NCBI GenBank assembly: GCA_019914945.1
Contig: CM034113.1
Coordinates: forward strand, 8,288,850 to 8,352,849
DNA length: 64,000 bases
Direction: 5' to 3'
Origin: Typha latifolia
Lineage: Eukaryota > Streptophyta > Magnoliopsida > Poales > Typhaceae
Part shown: one piece after another, positions 1 to 13,179 of the stretch
Layout of the letters: each line of letters begins with the position of its first letter
Numbering within the stretch: position 1 is the first letter of the stretch
The notes under the pieces: generated by a model
The model's input: only the letters and a program-made list of their open reading frames with translations
Told to the model about the DNA's origin: nothing
The model's database searches: none
Position numbers and translations under genes: made by a program

Positions 1-5
1 ATCAA

Positions 6-34
6 GCTCGGCTCAACCTATTTTTGAGCCGAGC
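6..34. repeat. Short perfect inverted repeat (hairpin)
   Basis: Two 11-base arms, GCTCGGCTCAA at 6-16 and its exact reverse complement at 24-34, flank a 7-base spacer. Similar GAGCTCG/GAGCCGAG words continue to about position 62. Such words are common in dispersed plant repeats, so this is probably the edge of a transposon remnant cut by the window border. The element family cannot be named from this much sequence. Confidence 0.5.
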
Positions 35-1440
35 TAGATCTAGCCTTCTCGAGCCAAGCTCGATTATTTTTAAAGCCCATTAAAATGGAAAACATAATTA
101 AAATGTTATATATAGTTTGAAGAGAGAGGGTGCACAATTAGGAATACCTCCTCTGGGTCAATCCAAAAGTACATCGTTGGATACTTATTAAAATATTAAT
201 TATGTACATTATATATTTTTTTAATCACATTCTTCCAATTCTACAATCCTTTATATATATTTTTTAAATGATTATTCGCTCCTTTTGCGAAACAAAAATG
301 TGTTAGATTGACTTTTTATCTCTTTTCAAATAAAAATAAATAAATAAAAGATGCGTTTTTCTATAATTCATGAAATGGAAAAGATTTATCTTAACAACTA
401 AATAGACCCCAATGGTCTTAATAAGATGTCATGTATCAAACTAATAATCTTGTTAGCTTTTGACATCAAATTCAATAGTCTCAGCTTCTAGATGCAACCT
501 TTATACATAGACAATGACTAAACTTAAAGATTTTCTTCTGTTTAGACGAAAAAGAAGAAAGCTGCGTTGACATTTTTTGTATTAATTTTTTTTTTCCTTC
601 TGATCCAAACGGTTTAGACTAATATAAAATTATAAACTTTTTTTCCAAACTTTATAGAAAAAAAAGATAAATTACCATAGTACCCATATGAAATATCTAC
701 TCATATTTTTAATAAAATGTACTTGCAACTCTTTTTATGTAAGATTACAAGTCTCAAATATTAGTTATTATTTAACTATCACAATTGAACGAAATTACTA
801 ATATCGTAGGAGTATTATAGTAATTTACATTTGAGGAAACTATATTTTTCTCATTTTAGATATAACTAAATTTAGTTTATTCTTATATAATTTTATTTGT
901 ATTAATTTACCCCCTTATCGTTATATTTAAAATGAAATAATTACTTTCTCATTATATTTTACTAATATAGAAGTCAACGGATAAACTTTTTTAATATATC
1001 TAAAATAATAACTATCGAATTTAAAAAAATAAAAAAATAATAAAAATATAAAGTATATTTTTATCATATTTTTGTTATATCTTTGATATATAAAAGTCAT
1101 CAGTATATTTTAAATGTATTGGAAAGATTATCTAATTATTTACAATTTTATCTCTAATAAATATTTTCAAATTTAATTTATAGATTGATAAATACAATAA
1201 AAAATAATTATTTTAGTTTGAGTATATCCATAAGTGGGTAAAATAATATAAATAAAATTATAGGGAAGTGAAGTAAATATAGGCTTAACATATGGGGGCA
1301 AAAATATAATTTTCCCTTTTTATATTTTTCGTTAAGTTTAGATGAAAAAAATTAAGGGAGGAAAAAGTGATACAAATAGAAATTTAGGCGAAAGTTTTGA
1401 TTTCATTTATATACTGACCCAAATTGAATTAGAGGGTTAA
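35..1440. other. AT-rich intergenic stretch, no gene seen
   Basis: About 1.4 kb of strongly AT-rich DNA with many A/T homopolymer runs and no convincing open frame, RNA gene or complete mobile element. It ends where composition becomes GC-richer, at the start of the WD40 gene's probable promoter and leader. Confidence 0.6.
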
Positions 1441-2012
1441 CGGGGTTCTCTCTGAACCCGTTAGCCCGATTTCGACTTGGAAAATCTGCGAATATACCTC
1501 GGTTATTATGAGCCGCCCGATCCGGTGGGGCCACCGCTGCAGTTGACTACGAGATCCATGGACGATGATTACATCTCTCCATCACCTCTAACGACCGGCC
1601 CAGATTTTACGGCAGAAGCATACCAAATAAAATCCATCAGTCTCCACCGTCCACCGCTGAATTCTACGATTGGGACGGTCGAGATCTCTCCTCCGGTAAA
1701 ATGCCCAACCAATTCCGAAGCACCCAAATTTATTACCCCAATTGGAACGAAGCCTCGCTGTTCTCTCTCTCTCCTCGCTTCTTCTCCGATTTCTTCTGCT
1801 TCTCTCCTCCTCCTCCTCTCTCTCCCTCTCTTCGAGTTTTAAGAAACCCTTGGCTTCGATCTCCATCTATAGGCCATTCGATTAAACCTGACACTTGTAG
1901 TGTCCATTTCCTTGTTCTCCAATCTTTGGAGCCCTCGAAGAGGAGAAAGTAGAGGGTAGCATGATCGTGCAACGGTCTTTCTCGCGATCTCGGAAACCCT
2001 AGATCCCCGATC
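1441..2012 (+). promoter_or_regulatory. Probable promoter and 5' leader of the WD40 gene, with one short upstream ORF
   Basis: Composition shifts from AT-rich to mixed GC here, and a CT-rich stretch lies at about 1760-1840, typical of plant 5' leaders. I see no clear TATA box. An upstream ATG at 1961 opens a 13-codon ORF that stops at 2000-2002, 10 bases before the main ATG at 2013. If transcription starts upstream of 1961, this uORF would be met first by scanning ribosomes. The transcription start is not visible from sequence, so the extent is approximate. Confidence 0.5.
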
Positions 2013-5000
2013 ATGGCGTCGTCCTCCTCTGCCATCAACTCCCAGTCTCCCGGCCTCAAGAGCTACTTCAAGACCCCCGAGGGCAGATACAAGCTGCAGT
2101 ACGAGAAAACCCACCCTTCCGCCGCACTCCATTACTCTCATGGCAAATACATCTCCCAGGTGCCGTTCTTGATGCTAGCTTTTTGGGGTTGTTTGGTGAT
2201 TTGTCGTAGTGTCGTGGTCAATTGTTTGGTAAAGTTTGGATCTTTATCGAGTTTTGATTTCCTTTTTACCAGTTGACGGTAGCTTATTTGAAGGAGAAGC
2301 CTGCGAATCAGAACTCGTCGACGCCGTCAACCCCAAGCTCTAGTAGTGGAGTGCGGTCGGCAGCGGCAAGGCTTCTCGGAGCCGGGAATGGGAGCCGGGC
2401 GCTTAGCTTTGTTGGGGGGAATGGGGTGAGCCGCGGGGTATCAGGGAGCAGTAAGATTGGAGGGCCTATTGGGGCATCCACTAGTTTGAGCGGTTCACAG
2501 GCCACGGCTAATTACGATGGGAAGGGAACATACCTTATCTTTAATGCGGCGGACACCCTCTTTGTCAGTGACCTCAATTCTCAAGACAAGGTTTTGTTAT
2601 CTGTTTTCTTATTCTATGTTCATTGTCTAATTGATATGCTGTGACTTGATCACTGACATCACAATTTTGCATCAGGATCCAATCAAAGCCATCCACTTCA
2701 GCAACTCGAACCCAGTATGCCATGCTTTTGATTCAGAAGCCAAAGATGGGCACGATTTGCTCATTGGGCTGCAATCAGGAGATGGTGAGTCTATATATCA
2801 GATTTGTTTATTTTGCTTAGGTTTCACAAAAATTGGTAGTTGTTCTGTCCTACCACTGTTTTCATCATCTTGTTACAGTGTATTCGGTGTCATTGAGGCA
2901 ACAGTTGCAAGATCCTGGCAGAAAGCTTGCTGCAGCTCAGCATTATAACAAAGATGGCACAATTAATAACAGGCATGTGATTTATGTTGATTCTCTTGGT
3001 GCACTGTTCACAGTTTATATTTGATCTTGAGACGATGATGATAAGATTGAATTTCCAAACTAGAAAGGCAGTATAGCAGTTTTAATTTTATACAACTTTA
3101 GTTATGGTCTCATGCAAATTATGTGAGAAATTTAAGTTAGGCTATTGATACATAAGCCTAGTGGCATGCATAGTCGTCTAGGTGTTCGCATAAGCCTCAG
3201 AGGTGTTTGTTATAGTGTTCTACCTTGACAACCTATAATGGAGATCATTTTGACGTGATGCTTACTCATCTTCCTCATTCCCCTACTTTTCTCTTTCTGC
3301 AGGTGTCTTCTATGCTTTTCTTTATATCTAATGGTTTTTATGGAGACAGACTTGTTTAGAAAGTCCTGTATCTCTTTATGCCCGTTGACAAATTTGATTT
3401 AGAACCAACATTTCTTTTCATATTTTTTTTTTCCTCACAGTAGAGTAGACAAATGAGAAGCAACTGCAGTAAATTGGCATATCTCATTACTTAATTCTCA
3501 CTTCTAGAATTTGTAGAGTTTCTAAAACAATGTAAACAAACACTAATTGAGTTAATAAGAAGACTTGTCTTCCATTTCCTTTCTTCCCTTGATTCCTTTC
3601 TGAGGGAGTAATAGTATCTGATGACTGGAAGTAAGTTCTACTATCAGTTTCTAGTGCAGATGCCGTGGAGTTTGGAAAGGATAAAAAATGAGCCAATAAT
3701 ATAGAGTAGAATTGTGTTACACTTTGTCATGTACACGTGTGTAGGGTACTAGACGATGAAGTTAGCAAATTGTGGTACACTGTTTCAGATTTGTTTAAAG
3801 AGCTGGCAGATAGCAATCACAAAGTTACCAGATTCTCTTTTCCTTGTTTCGTGCTCTTTTTCTGCATTTCCTTTTCTTGTAGTCTTCATCTCTTCAAGAG
3901 AAATACCCTCGGGTTTCTGCTGATCAGCTTGGTTTACAACTTTACATATATGTAGCATCTATTTTATCTTGTATTGCAACGTTAATTTGCTAATTACCAC
4001 AGGTTATATTTTTGTTTTATGCAGTCGATGTACTTGTCTTGCATGGGTGCCAGAAGGTAATGGCACTTTTGTTGTTGGTCATGCTGATGGAAACCTATAT
4101 GTCTATGAAAAGGTGAGCCATTATTACTCATAATATTTTCTATAATTTCAATGGCTTACCTTTTGGTTTCACTAGAAACTTATTGATCCTACATTCTTGT
4201 TATGTAGGGCAAGGATGGAACCGCTGATTGTTCCTTTCCTGTTATCAAGGATCAAACTCATTTTACTGTTGCACATGCAAGGTCCAGCAGGGTAATGTGA
4301 AAATTCATTTACTCTTTTTGAGAGAAAACTCAATGTGGTTACTGAATTGGATTACTCATGGATAAACTGTTGAAACCAAGCTTAACATGGTTTAGTGGTG
4401 TTTGGTGCATTTACAACTTGCTTGTGAATGAATTTTCTCATTTCTTGCAGCACCGGCTTGAATTACATGGATAATCAAATTTATGCTGGTATTCTATTGT
4501 TGATCTAGATGCTTTTATGTGTCTTCTTATGGTTGACCAGAGTGATTTATCTGTATACACATTAGGTGGTAATGTATCATGTAAAAATTTACCGAGTAAA
4601 TAAAGAGGAGGGATCAAGCTTAAATGTGTGAGACGAGAAGACTTTATTCAGATGAGAAGGAAAGTTGTGTTCGTATTAGACAAAAGGATTGAAGAGTGCA
4701 CCTTTAGCTGTATATTTTTGGGTTTGGTAAGTTCTTTTTGAATTCCAAGATTTGAAGTCCTAGTTAGGAAATAGTCAAGCAGATTAACATGGTAATCCTG
4801 TCTTAAGATGCATGATTCTCATTTAACATAAGTGCGGCAAATGGAGTTGTGGTTTCATTGACTTTGTATCTTGTCTTTTTTCTTTATGTTGAGATGCTTG
4901 TTATATCAACTTTGGCAAAAGCTAATAAGCAGTACTACTGTACTACCTTTGTGATCTATATTCTCGGTTAATATTATAGGTTAGATGCATGATGCTCATT

Positions 5001-7558
5001 TAAATATAAGTGCGGCATATGGAATTCTGATTTCGTTGACTTTGTATCTTGTCTTTTTTCTTTATGTTTGGGTGCTTGTTATATCAACGTTGGCAAAAGC
5101 TAATAAATAGTACTATCGTTGTGATTTTTATTCTTGGTTAATATTGTAGGTTAGATGTTCTTACTTCTATTTGTTTAAGAAAACTTTCTTGGCAAATCAT
5201 TATAGGATTATAACTATTCACCTTCCTTGTTGGAATCAGGCTTCTTGTTAACATCTTCTAAGTCATCATTATATACAACTTCCAAGTTGGAAATGTTCTT
5301 CTTGTTAACATCTTCAAATTCATATCAATATTTCTGATATCATTGTTTTGTTATTAATCGTGAGTGTTTTCAATCTCTTTGCAGTGCAATCCAATTGCTA
5401 GATGGCATATCTGTCAAGGTTCAATTAATAGCATATCTTTCTCAGCAGATGGAGCTTATTTGGCCACTGTTGGGCGAGATGGTATTTGCTCAACTGTGAT
5501 CCTTTTATCTTTTGATACCTCAACTTCATGATTACTGTAGAAGTATGTTAGTTTAAGCTAAATGGAGTAAACCTTTCAGGTTATTTGAGAGTGTTCGATT
5601 ACTCAAAAGTGCAATTAATATTTGGTGGGAAAAGCTACTATGGCGCTCTGTTATGTTGCACTTGGAGGTAATATGCAATTTATTCATGTAATTATTACTT
5701 ATTACTGTTTTTGCTGATATATATTTTTTGCGATAACTTGTCTGTTTTCATTACTTGTGTTGTGATACTGAATGGCTCACATTTTCTATTACGGTTTGAC
5801 ATAAGTTTGACCAAGATACTATGGTAACCATGAAACTGTACTTTACTGATTATAGATCCTTAATTACTATTCATTCTGATTAAATGCTGTTCCACACGGA
5901 CAAGATTTTCCTGAGGTCTTGTTATGTCTTTTCCTTTGTTTCTCATATTTTCCTCTCTGTATTCATATATTGATTCCTGACGCATATACCTCCTTTGCAT
6001 GCTGGCTTAGCAACCTCTCCATCACACTATTGTTTGTCAGTATTCCAAGCTTTTGTATGCTTATGCACATAGAATCACTCAAATCCTATTTATTGTGTGT
6101 GTATCCACATCGATATTCAGCCTGCATGTCATCACTCCTATCTGTTTAGGTTTTTCCATTGCCTGTTATTCTCTATGAGCGAACTAGTTGCAATTTTTTT
6201 GGTTGTTGTCTGTCCTGCCAATATGCAGCCATTTGATGTTTCTCAGTGTTTAGTGTTTACTTCATTGGAGAAAAAAAGATCTAACCAGGAAGTCATATTT
6301 ACTGTTTTAGTTTGGATGGAAAATATTTGTTGACTGGTGGTGAAGATGATCTAGTACAAGTGTGGAGCATGGAGGACAGGAAGATAGTAGCATGGGGCGA
6401 GGGACACAATTCGTGGGTAAGTTCAATAAGAATGTACCACCAAGGTTGTAATACATTTATGTATCCTAACAAGTTAATTGGCAGGTTAGTGGAGTTGCTT
6501 TTGATTCGTATTGGTCAGCACCAAATTCAGATGGAACAGAAGAAAATGTCATGTATCGCTTTGGTTCTGTTGGTCAGGTAAAAGAACCTTTTGTCACAAC
6601 GATAGGCGATAATAGACAATATTACTGTAGTTTTGACATTTTCTTGTGATAGATTAAAGATGAAACAATACTATGATATCATAAGTTTGTGGTTGTCGTT
6701 TGGATTGTAAGGACTGAAAAGTATGAGGCCTCTTGCTTCTTGTCTACTGTAATAAGACCAAACCTCTCTGCTGATGTCTTGGGAGTGAAGAAAAGCTAAC
6801 ATATGAAACTTAGATTTGATGCATATGGTTGGAACTTTGTGTTCCATGGTGCTATTTTGTTGGAGTATTATTACTTCACCTCTATTTTCAACAGGGCAAA
6901 TTAACTGTTCCTTTTTTGTAGTTAGTGGAGTATATTATGGCTATTAAAAATTCAGTATATATATTGTGCTTCATTTTTTATATTTTTTATATATTTTTTT
7001 ACTTCTATATGACAAATTGATGCGATTCTTTAGGTGACTGCATGTTTTTTTATATGTATTTATTTTGTTTATTAATTATATGTATTTAATGTTCTTTCTT
7101 TAGCATAAAATGTTCCTATTGAATGTCTGCAGGATACACAACTGCTTTTGTGGGATTTGGTGATGGATGAAATCGTTGTACCACTCCGTCACCCTCCAGG
7201 TGGATCTCCTACTTTTAGCAGCGGAGGACATTCTGCCCACTGGGACAATATCTGTCCACCAGGCACTCTTCAGCCTGCTCCAAGCATGCGAGATGTGCCT
7301 AAACTATCTCCTGTAGTTGCACATCGAGTACATGTGGAACCTCTTTCTGGTGTGTTGTTTACTAGTGAATCGGTTCTTACAATCTGCCGAGAGGGGCACA
7401 TTAAGATCTGGACAAGGCCCGGACATGACGATAGCAACCAATCAAGCTCCTCTGATATTGTTGTAGGTACTGCAGTTCCAAAGGATAGACCTGTTGCGTC
7501 ATCCATTAAAGGAAGCAGTTCTAGTTTTCGACAACCGTCATCTGTTCTGTTTACATGA
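2013..7558 (+). CDS. WDR20/creC-like WD40-repeat protein (11 exons, 549 aa)
   Basis: Exons: 2013-2159, 2273-2590, 2676-2784, 2879-2972, 4025-4112, 4208-4291, 5385-5481, 5580-5667, 6311-6416, 6485-6577, 7133-7558. The joined frame is open throughout. The N-terminus (about 1-55) is followed by a Ser/Gly-rich linker (about 57-115), then WD40 blades to the C-terminus. Blade endings are visible as VFDYSK, VQVWSMED, LLLWDL and IKIWTRPG, and the last blade is separated by a Pro/Ser-rich insertion. This layout matches plant proteins annotated as WDR20-like or catabolite-repression creC-like. In fungi and animals that family forms a scaffold that activates a deubiquitinase (CreB; USP12 with UAF1); this role is carried over by homology only. 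The donor of intron 4 is GC, not GT (2973-2974). The 1052-bp intron 4 and 1093-bp intron 6 are the largest. The start is the first in-frame ATG of the conserved N-terminus. Confidence 0.9.
2973..4024 (+). other. GC-AG intron (intron 4 of the WD40 gene)
   Basis: The upstream exon ends in AACAG and the intron begins GCATGT; it ends TATGCAG. Joining at AG|T rebuilds an Asn-Asn-Ser-Arg-Cys stretch in the conserved frame. Taking any nearby GT instead would break the reading frame or the conserved sequence. GC donors occur in a small minority of plant introns and usually keep a strong AG|GC context, as here. Confidence 0.85.
4804..5155 (+). repeat. Tandem duplication, about 177 bp x 2, in WD40 intron 6
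   Basis: Copy 1 runs about 4804-4980 and copy 2 about 4981-5155. Matching words such as AGATGCATGA (4806 and 4983), GACTTTGTATCTTGTC and GGCAAAAGCTAATAA recur in the same order with scattered substitutions and a short deletion. The unit lies wholly inside the 4292-5384 intron and does not alter coding sequence. A shorter repeat, CTTCTTGTTAACATCTTC, follows twice at about 5241 and 5297. Confidence 0.85.
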
Positions 7559-9975
7559 ACGACGCTCCAATTGCTCCTCCATGGCTGATACAAAGATTCT
7601 TGGTCATTTGATCTTTAGATGATGTTTTACAGCTGGCGAAGAGGTTAATGAAGTTTTCATTTGCAGCATCTCCTAGGCTGAAGTTGCCAATGCTGTTAGA
7701 AGTTTATGATTGCAGCATGTTAGCATTGCCATTTGTGTGGCAACAGAGAATAACGGAATATGCTCCTGTACAGATATATATTCCAATCTAAAGGTACAAG
7801 GTTATCATCATGGTTGATATTATTTGGCGGATTTACTTTAAAAAGATGAAGGTGTTGTACTAATTTTTTTGTCGTCGAGTAGCTTTGTGTCTAACATTTG
7901 GCTTTTTGCACTTCAAGACCTACCAATGATAAAGATGCCAATTGCATCTGCATTTTCCTTCTGGTTTTATTTTTACTTGTTGCTGCCAACTTTTAGTGCG
8001 AATTTAAGTCTACTGTTTTATATGTGTGCCTGAAAGCATAGTTCATTTCCATGCGATGCACCTAAACCATCAATTTTGAGTTGCATGATTATGTAAAATT
8101 TGGCTTGTGATTATGAGGATCTTTGAGGCCATGGCTTATTATAAAAGCTCGAGTTTGGATGTTTTGGCCTGTCAATTTCAATGAAGAGTTCATTTTAGTG
8201 TTATGTTGTGTTCTTGGATCATATAAATCCTATACTTGGTATTCAATTGAGTTCAAATATTTGAAATAATATTCTTTTTGACTTCTGGTGACTGAGTGAT
8301 GATGTACAGGGAATTACTTACATTATTTGAGACATCTCTTTTTGTATATGCCTTTCACACGAAGTTTCTTAAATTTATTAGGACCGTGCTACATCTAATT
8401 TATGAGGCTATTTTGGTTCCTTGTATGTTGAGATGCGAATTGCATCTAAGTGCTTGCATTTTATAAATGTCGTATTTAAAAGTCCTGAAGCATTGTTTAG
8501 TTGGTTGTATATCATAAAACTATTATTTTGTTTTCTTACACACTATTTAGATAGTATGGAGAGAAGAAAGAGTTCAAGTGGGTTTAATTAGTTCTATACT
8601 GTTGTTTCCGAATACGTCTTGAACCATCTTTAAAGTGTATTTTAAAATGTATATATTTTGTAGTGCTTGTCGAAATACAGTGTATCAGCCCTTGTAGCAT
8701 CAGGAAATATGCTTATTGTTTGTTAATCTGATGCAGTTACCTACATGAAGCAAAGAAGTAGGAGCGAAATTTTTTAGCCCGACACAAATCTGAAAGCTTT
8801 AGTGAATTCAGGTTTAATATAATCTGGGTTACGACCTATTTAATTTGATTATCAAATAGGTTATCTTTAACTGATTTAATCTATTTAAATTAGATTCGTT
8901 TATGATAGATAATTAGATTATGACCGAAATAGTTAGTTTATAATCTGAATAATTAATTAATATAAATACGAATAATATGTATAATTTGATAAACTCATTT
9001 ATGATGTGTAATATTCGTTTCATAAACTAGTCATATTTATATTTAATATTTTATTTTATTTAGATTGGCTTGATCTTGACCTGGCATGAGTAAGTTGATG
9101 GATTTGCGTCTATACCCCTCAAAAATTGGTATTTACAAGTAAGTTTTCAGCAGAATATCCCTTGTTTGCAAGCAGGCAGCATTGCTTTCGGTCCATACTT
9201 GCTAATGTGATTGTAAAGTGGGATTTTCTTGCAATTCATTCTGGACTTAAACCCCTCTTCCAGTCTTCCTAGTGCAAAATTACACAAAAAACCCTCATAG
9301 TTAACAAAATGACCGTGACTAGTAGGTGACCGGGTAGACGGGTGGTAACGATCCGAACACGAGCTCGTATTTGGATTGAAATTAAATTTATCAAACTTGA
9401 ACACAAGTCAGAGCTGAAATCCTAGCTCATACTCAGATGACAAAAAATTAGAGCTATCATAAAACTCATTAAGTCATAACATTATCATATCACAAAATAA
9501 AATTAAAAACAATTAGCTATATTGTGAACCAAGCTATCTAATATCTAGATTATTTATTACTTAATTAATTTTAACCATTAAATTTATATATAGATTGAGT
9601 TGTATTGGTGTATGAGTGTTGACTACTTAATGCAACGTGTAACCGTCTTCCTCCTAGCATATTATGTTCCAAATATCTCATCTCTTTTTATTTGTTTTAC
9701 AATTCGATCCCTGGAGATGGCGCTTTACGAGTGGTGGTGGTGGGGGGAGGGAACTGCGATATTTTGATAAGGCAGGGTTGAGGGTATTAAAATGACGTAA
9801 GAGAAATGTCGTCTTCTCGGATAGCTACTACGGCTCACTTCAGGAAGCATCAAATTTTCCAGGAAAAATGGTTAAAGAAAGAAGACATAAATGGAGGTAT
9901 GGAAGAAAGAAAACCCCAATTGTTGAGTCGATCCTTTGATTCGAGGAGGGTGGAGGAAGACGACGGAGCTCGGAG
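7559..9975. other. Spacer: WD40 3' UTR, repeat-like AT-rich DNA, then transporter promoter
   Basis: The first few hundred bases are the likely 3' UTR. From about 8800 to 9070 the sequence is AT-rich, with recurring AATTAGATT/TTTAAATTAGA-type words that resemble decayed dispersed repeats. From about 9700 composition rises and a G-rich run (GGTGGTGGTGGGGGGAGGG near 9733) precedes the transporter start. No convincing gene was found on either strand; an open stretch at 9806-10057 is in a different frame from the transporter exon that it overlaps. Confidence 0.6.
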
Positions 9976-12900
9976 ATGGACGGCGTCGTCGACTACCGTG
10001 GCCGTCCGGTCTCGCGATCCGCCGCCGGAGGGTGGACCTCGGCCTTCTTCATCATAGGTACAAACCCTAACCATTCGATCTCCCTTTCACTTTAGCACGG
10101 CCATTAGTTACCTGCGTGATGTGAGATCAACACCGTTGGATCTGGAAATGGAAGGGGTGGAGATGGCGGAGAGGTTCGCGTACTACGGGATCACCTCGAA
10201 CCTGATCAGCTACCTGACGGGGCCGTTGCGGGAGTCGACGGCGGCGGGTGCGGCGAACGAGAACGCGTGGTCGGGAGCGGCCTCGAGTTTAGCGCTTGTC
10301 GGGGCTTTTGTCGCCGATTCGTGGCTTGGTCGGTATAGAACGGTGCTTTATTCTTCGATCGTGTCCTTTGCGGTGCGTTCCTCCTATTCTATTCCTCTCG
10401 ATTTGATCTAAATTTGAAGATTTATGCTTATTATCTGGTAAACAAGTTCAGATTAGGATATAAAAGAACCGTTTCTAATCAGTGGTAGGAAAAATGATGA
10501 GGAGTTTATCCTAACATTAAATTCATGGGTTGTAAGAAGATGACGTAATAATTACTTGGAAAAGTTTGGGGAATATACCGTCATTGTCTTTTAATTAGTA
10601 ACAAGAAGTTATAGTAGACATTTAAGATCTTAAATATGCAATTTGAAAAATAGGGATGAAGGAAGAAGTCAGGATGATTCTCCTGATGCGTTGTCTATTT
10701 GCACAGTAAGATCAAGTAGTAATGCAACATCTGAACTTAGTATAAATTTCTTCCATAAGCAAAATACTCACAAGGAAATTAAGTAAGAGAGTATGCAATA
10801 AAGATGCTGATGCTTGTAGTATGTGAGGTTCTCTTAAATTAGAATGATCAGATCCAGTGAGAAGTAAAAGTCATCTTTTTGCTAGATTTAAAAGATTTTT
10901 GCAGCTTTTGCTGAGACTTGGTCCAGAGGAACAAATGACTTATGTCTTTGGTATGGAAGGTACTTCTATGATGCAACTAACCTGAAGCAGTTAATATATT
11001 TTATATGAAGATTATGTTTGCATCAATATTTAGGGCAATTTAGGGTATTTGTGCTGTTCCATTCAACTTGCTGATATATTTGTGTTAGATAACAATGACA
11101 ACATAAGAAGAATGGCTAAATTTGAGTTACTTTTGCTTTTACTGCAAATTCCTGTGATGCCCCATATGAAACATGCAGGAACAACAATAAATGCTTAGTA
11201 CCCAATGTTGTTAGGCAGGGAGTAGGTAGACATAGTGAATCGAAACTAGTAGATGGGATGAAAAAGGTTTCATATTTTAAGATTTTGAAATTTTGGATGT
11301 TATTATAAATCTCTCCAGGAGGTGATTTCTGGAAGTCTGCCAAACCAATACATGGAAATCAAGTCTAAGTATTGTTTGTGTTGTCTGCTCTATCTGGTTG
11401 TTACAATTAAATACTGACAGAATTTAATGGATATGCAGGGCTTAGGCTTGCTGACTCTTTCAGCTACTCTCCCTTCTCTTAAGCCACCTGATTGTACAGT
11501 TATAAATGGAGATAGCATGTCATGCCCCCAGCCTTCTACCTTCCAAGTCATCTTCTTTTTTATGTCACTCTACTTGGTGGCACTTGCACATGGCGGGCAC
11601 AAACCATGCACCCAAGCTTTTGGAGCTGATCAATTTGATAACACTGATCCCTTGGAGAGCGCATCAAGGAGCTCATTCTTCAATTGGTGGTACTTTGGAG
11701 TATGTACTGGCACTATTACAGCTCAACTGATTCTCAATTACATCCAAGACAACATGGGATGGGCCCTTGGCTTTGGAATTCCATGCATTGCTATGGGACT
11801 AGCACTAGTAGCATTTCTTTCTGGAACTAGAACTTATCGCTACCACATTGTAGCAACAGAAAGTCCATTTGTTAGGATCACTGAGGTGTTTGGTGAAGTT
11901 TTAAGGAAGAAATGGGCTTGCTTTACTTCTAAAACTGACGACGCCAGAGAGATGCTGCTGCCGGATAAAAGCAACCAATGTGGGTAAGACTAGATTAATA
12001 TGGATTACAGTTGATTGTTTTGCTAAAAATGTTTCTATTTTCGTTACAATATTTGGCCATGCAATCAATTTAAAAAGAAAACAAAAGGAAACAAAAGAGT
12101 TGACACACCTAACCAACTATCCGGTTATGAGATGTTATGCATGGTGTGTTTAATACAGAGTGACCTATATTTGGTTATGAAGGCAGAAACTAAGGTTGAC
12201 AAACTTTCTTGTAAATGGTCAATTCTGGTTTAACCTATTTTCTGGTAATCAGCAAATCCTTTAAAATGACAGGACAACAAATATCTGGTCTTAATTTGCA
12301 AAAAAGAAAATGTAGTTAATGTGTGATCCTAATTAATGTCGTGATTTGTTCTTTCGTTGAATATGCAGGCCTCTTGATCACAAAGCAGGAGTTAGTTGCA
12401 TTGAGCCTCATGTTTCTTTTCCATCTAAGAAAATGAGTGAAGATGAAGTGAAGGGATTAGCTAGATTGTTCCCTATCTGGACTACTTGCTTGATTTATAC
12501 TCTTGTATTTTCGCAGCCACCAACCTTGTTCACAAAGCAAGGCAGCACTATGGAGAGGCATATTGGCTCTGGATTTCAAATACCAGCTGCTGCTCTCCAA
12601 GCCTGTATTGGCATCACGACGGTTACCTTCATCCCAATCTATGATTTCCTTCTTGTCCCTGTTGCTAGAAAGTTTACTGGTAGACCCTCTGGTATAACAA
12701 TGCTGCAGAGAATTGGCACTGGGATATTCCTCTCCGTTGTCTCCACAATCGTAGCAGCACTAGTCGAGATGAAGAGACTAAAAGTTGCTAGAGATTATGG
12801 GTTGGTTGATATGCCAAATGTTCCTGTTCCAATGAGCATATGGTGGTTGGCGCCGCAGAATGTCCTTTTTGGAATATCTGATGCCTTTGCAACAGTTGGT

Positions 12901-13179
12901 TTGCAGGAATTTTTCTATGACCAGGTACCAGATTGTCTAAGGAGCCTAGGTCTTGCTCTATACCTATGCATCTTTGGTTTAGGGAGATTTCTTAGTAGTT
13001 TCCTCATCTCACTCATCGATAGACTCACTGGTGGAAGAGAGAAGGGTTGGTTTGCTAACAATCTCAATCGGGCGCATCTCGATTACTTTTTTTGGCTTCT
13101 TACCGGGCTGGGTTTTGCTTCATTCGTCATATATCTGCACGTTGCCAGATTATATATTTACAAGAAAAAGTTGACATGA
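9976..13179 (+). CDS. NPF5: NRT1/PTR family (NPF5-type) proton-coupled transporter (4 exons, 551 aa)
   Basis: Exons: 9976-10057, 10155-10372, 11439-11983, 12369-13179. The first exon gives the typical N-terminus [11 protein letters not shown]...[10 protein letters not shown] and joins at a split Gly codon to [11 protein letters not shown]. The ExxER proton-coupling motif sits at residues 30-34. Other family marks are [29 protein letters not shown] (about 180-187) and [10 protein letters not shown]. Hydrophobic segments fit the 12-helix major-facilitator fold, with a long charged loop at about 245-310. The four-exon layout and sequence point to the NPF5.10-like group of plasma- or vacuolar-membrane carriers. 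NPF members move nitrate, peptides or hormones, and the substrate cannot be read from sequence. The acceptor of intron 1 (ATGGAAG) is purine-rich and weak, but the earlier AG sites lead to stops. The gene is convergent with RRP45. Confidence 0.92.

Noticed and set aside
8800..9070. Possible transposon remnant in the WD40-transporter spacer
   Set aside because: The AT-rich repeated words suggest dispersed repeat origin, but no terminal repeats, target duplication or coding remnant could be defined, so it is described only in the spacer entry.
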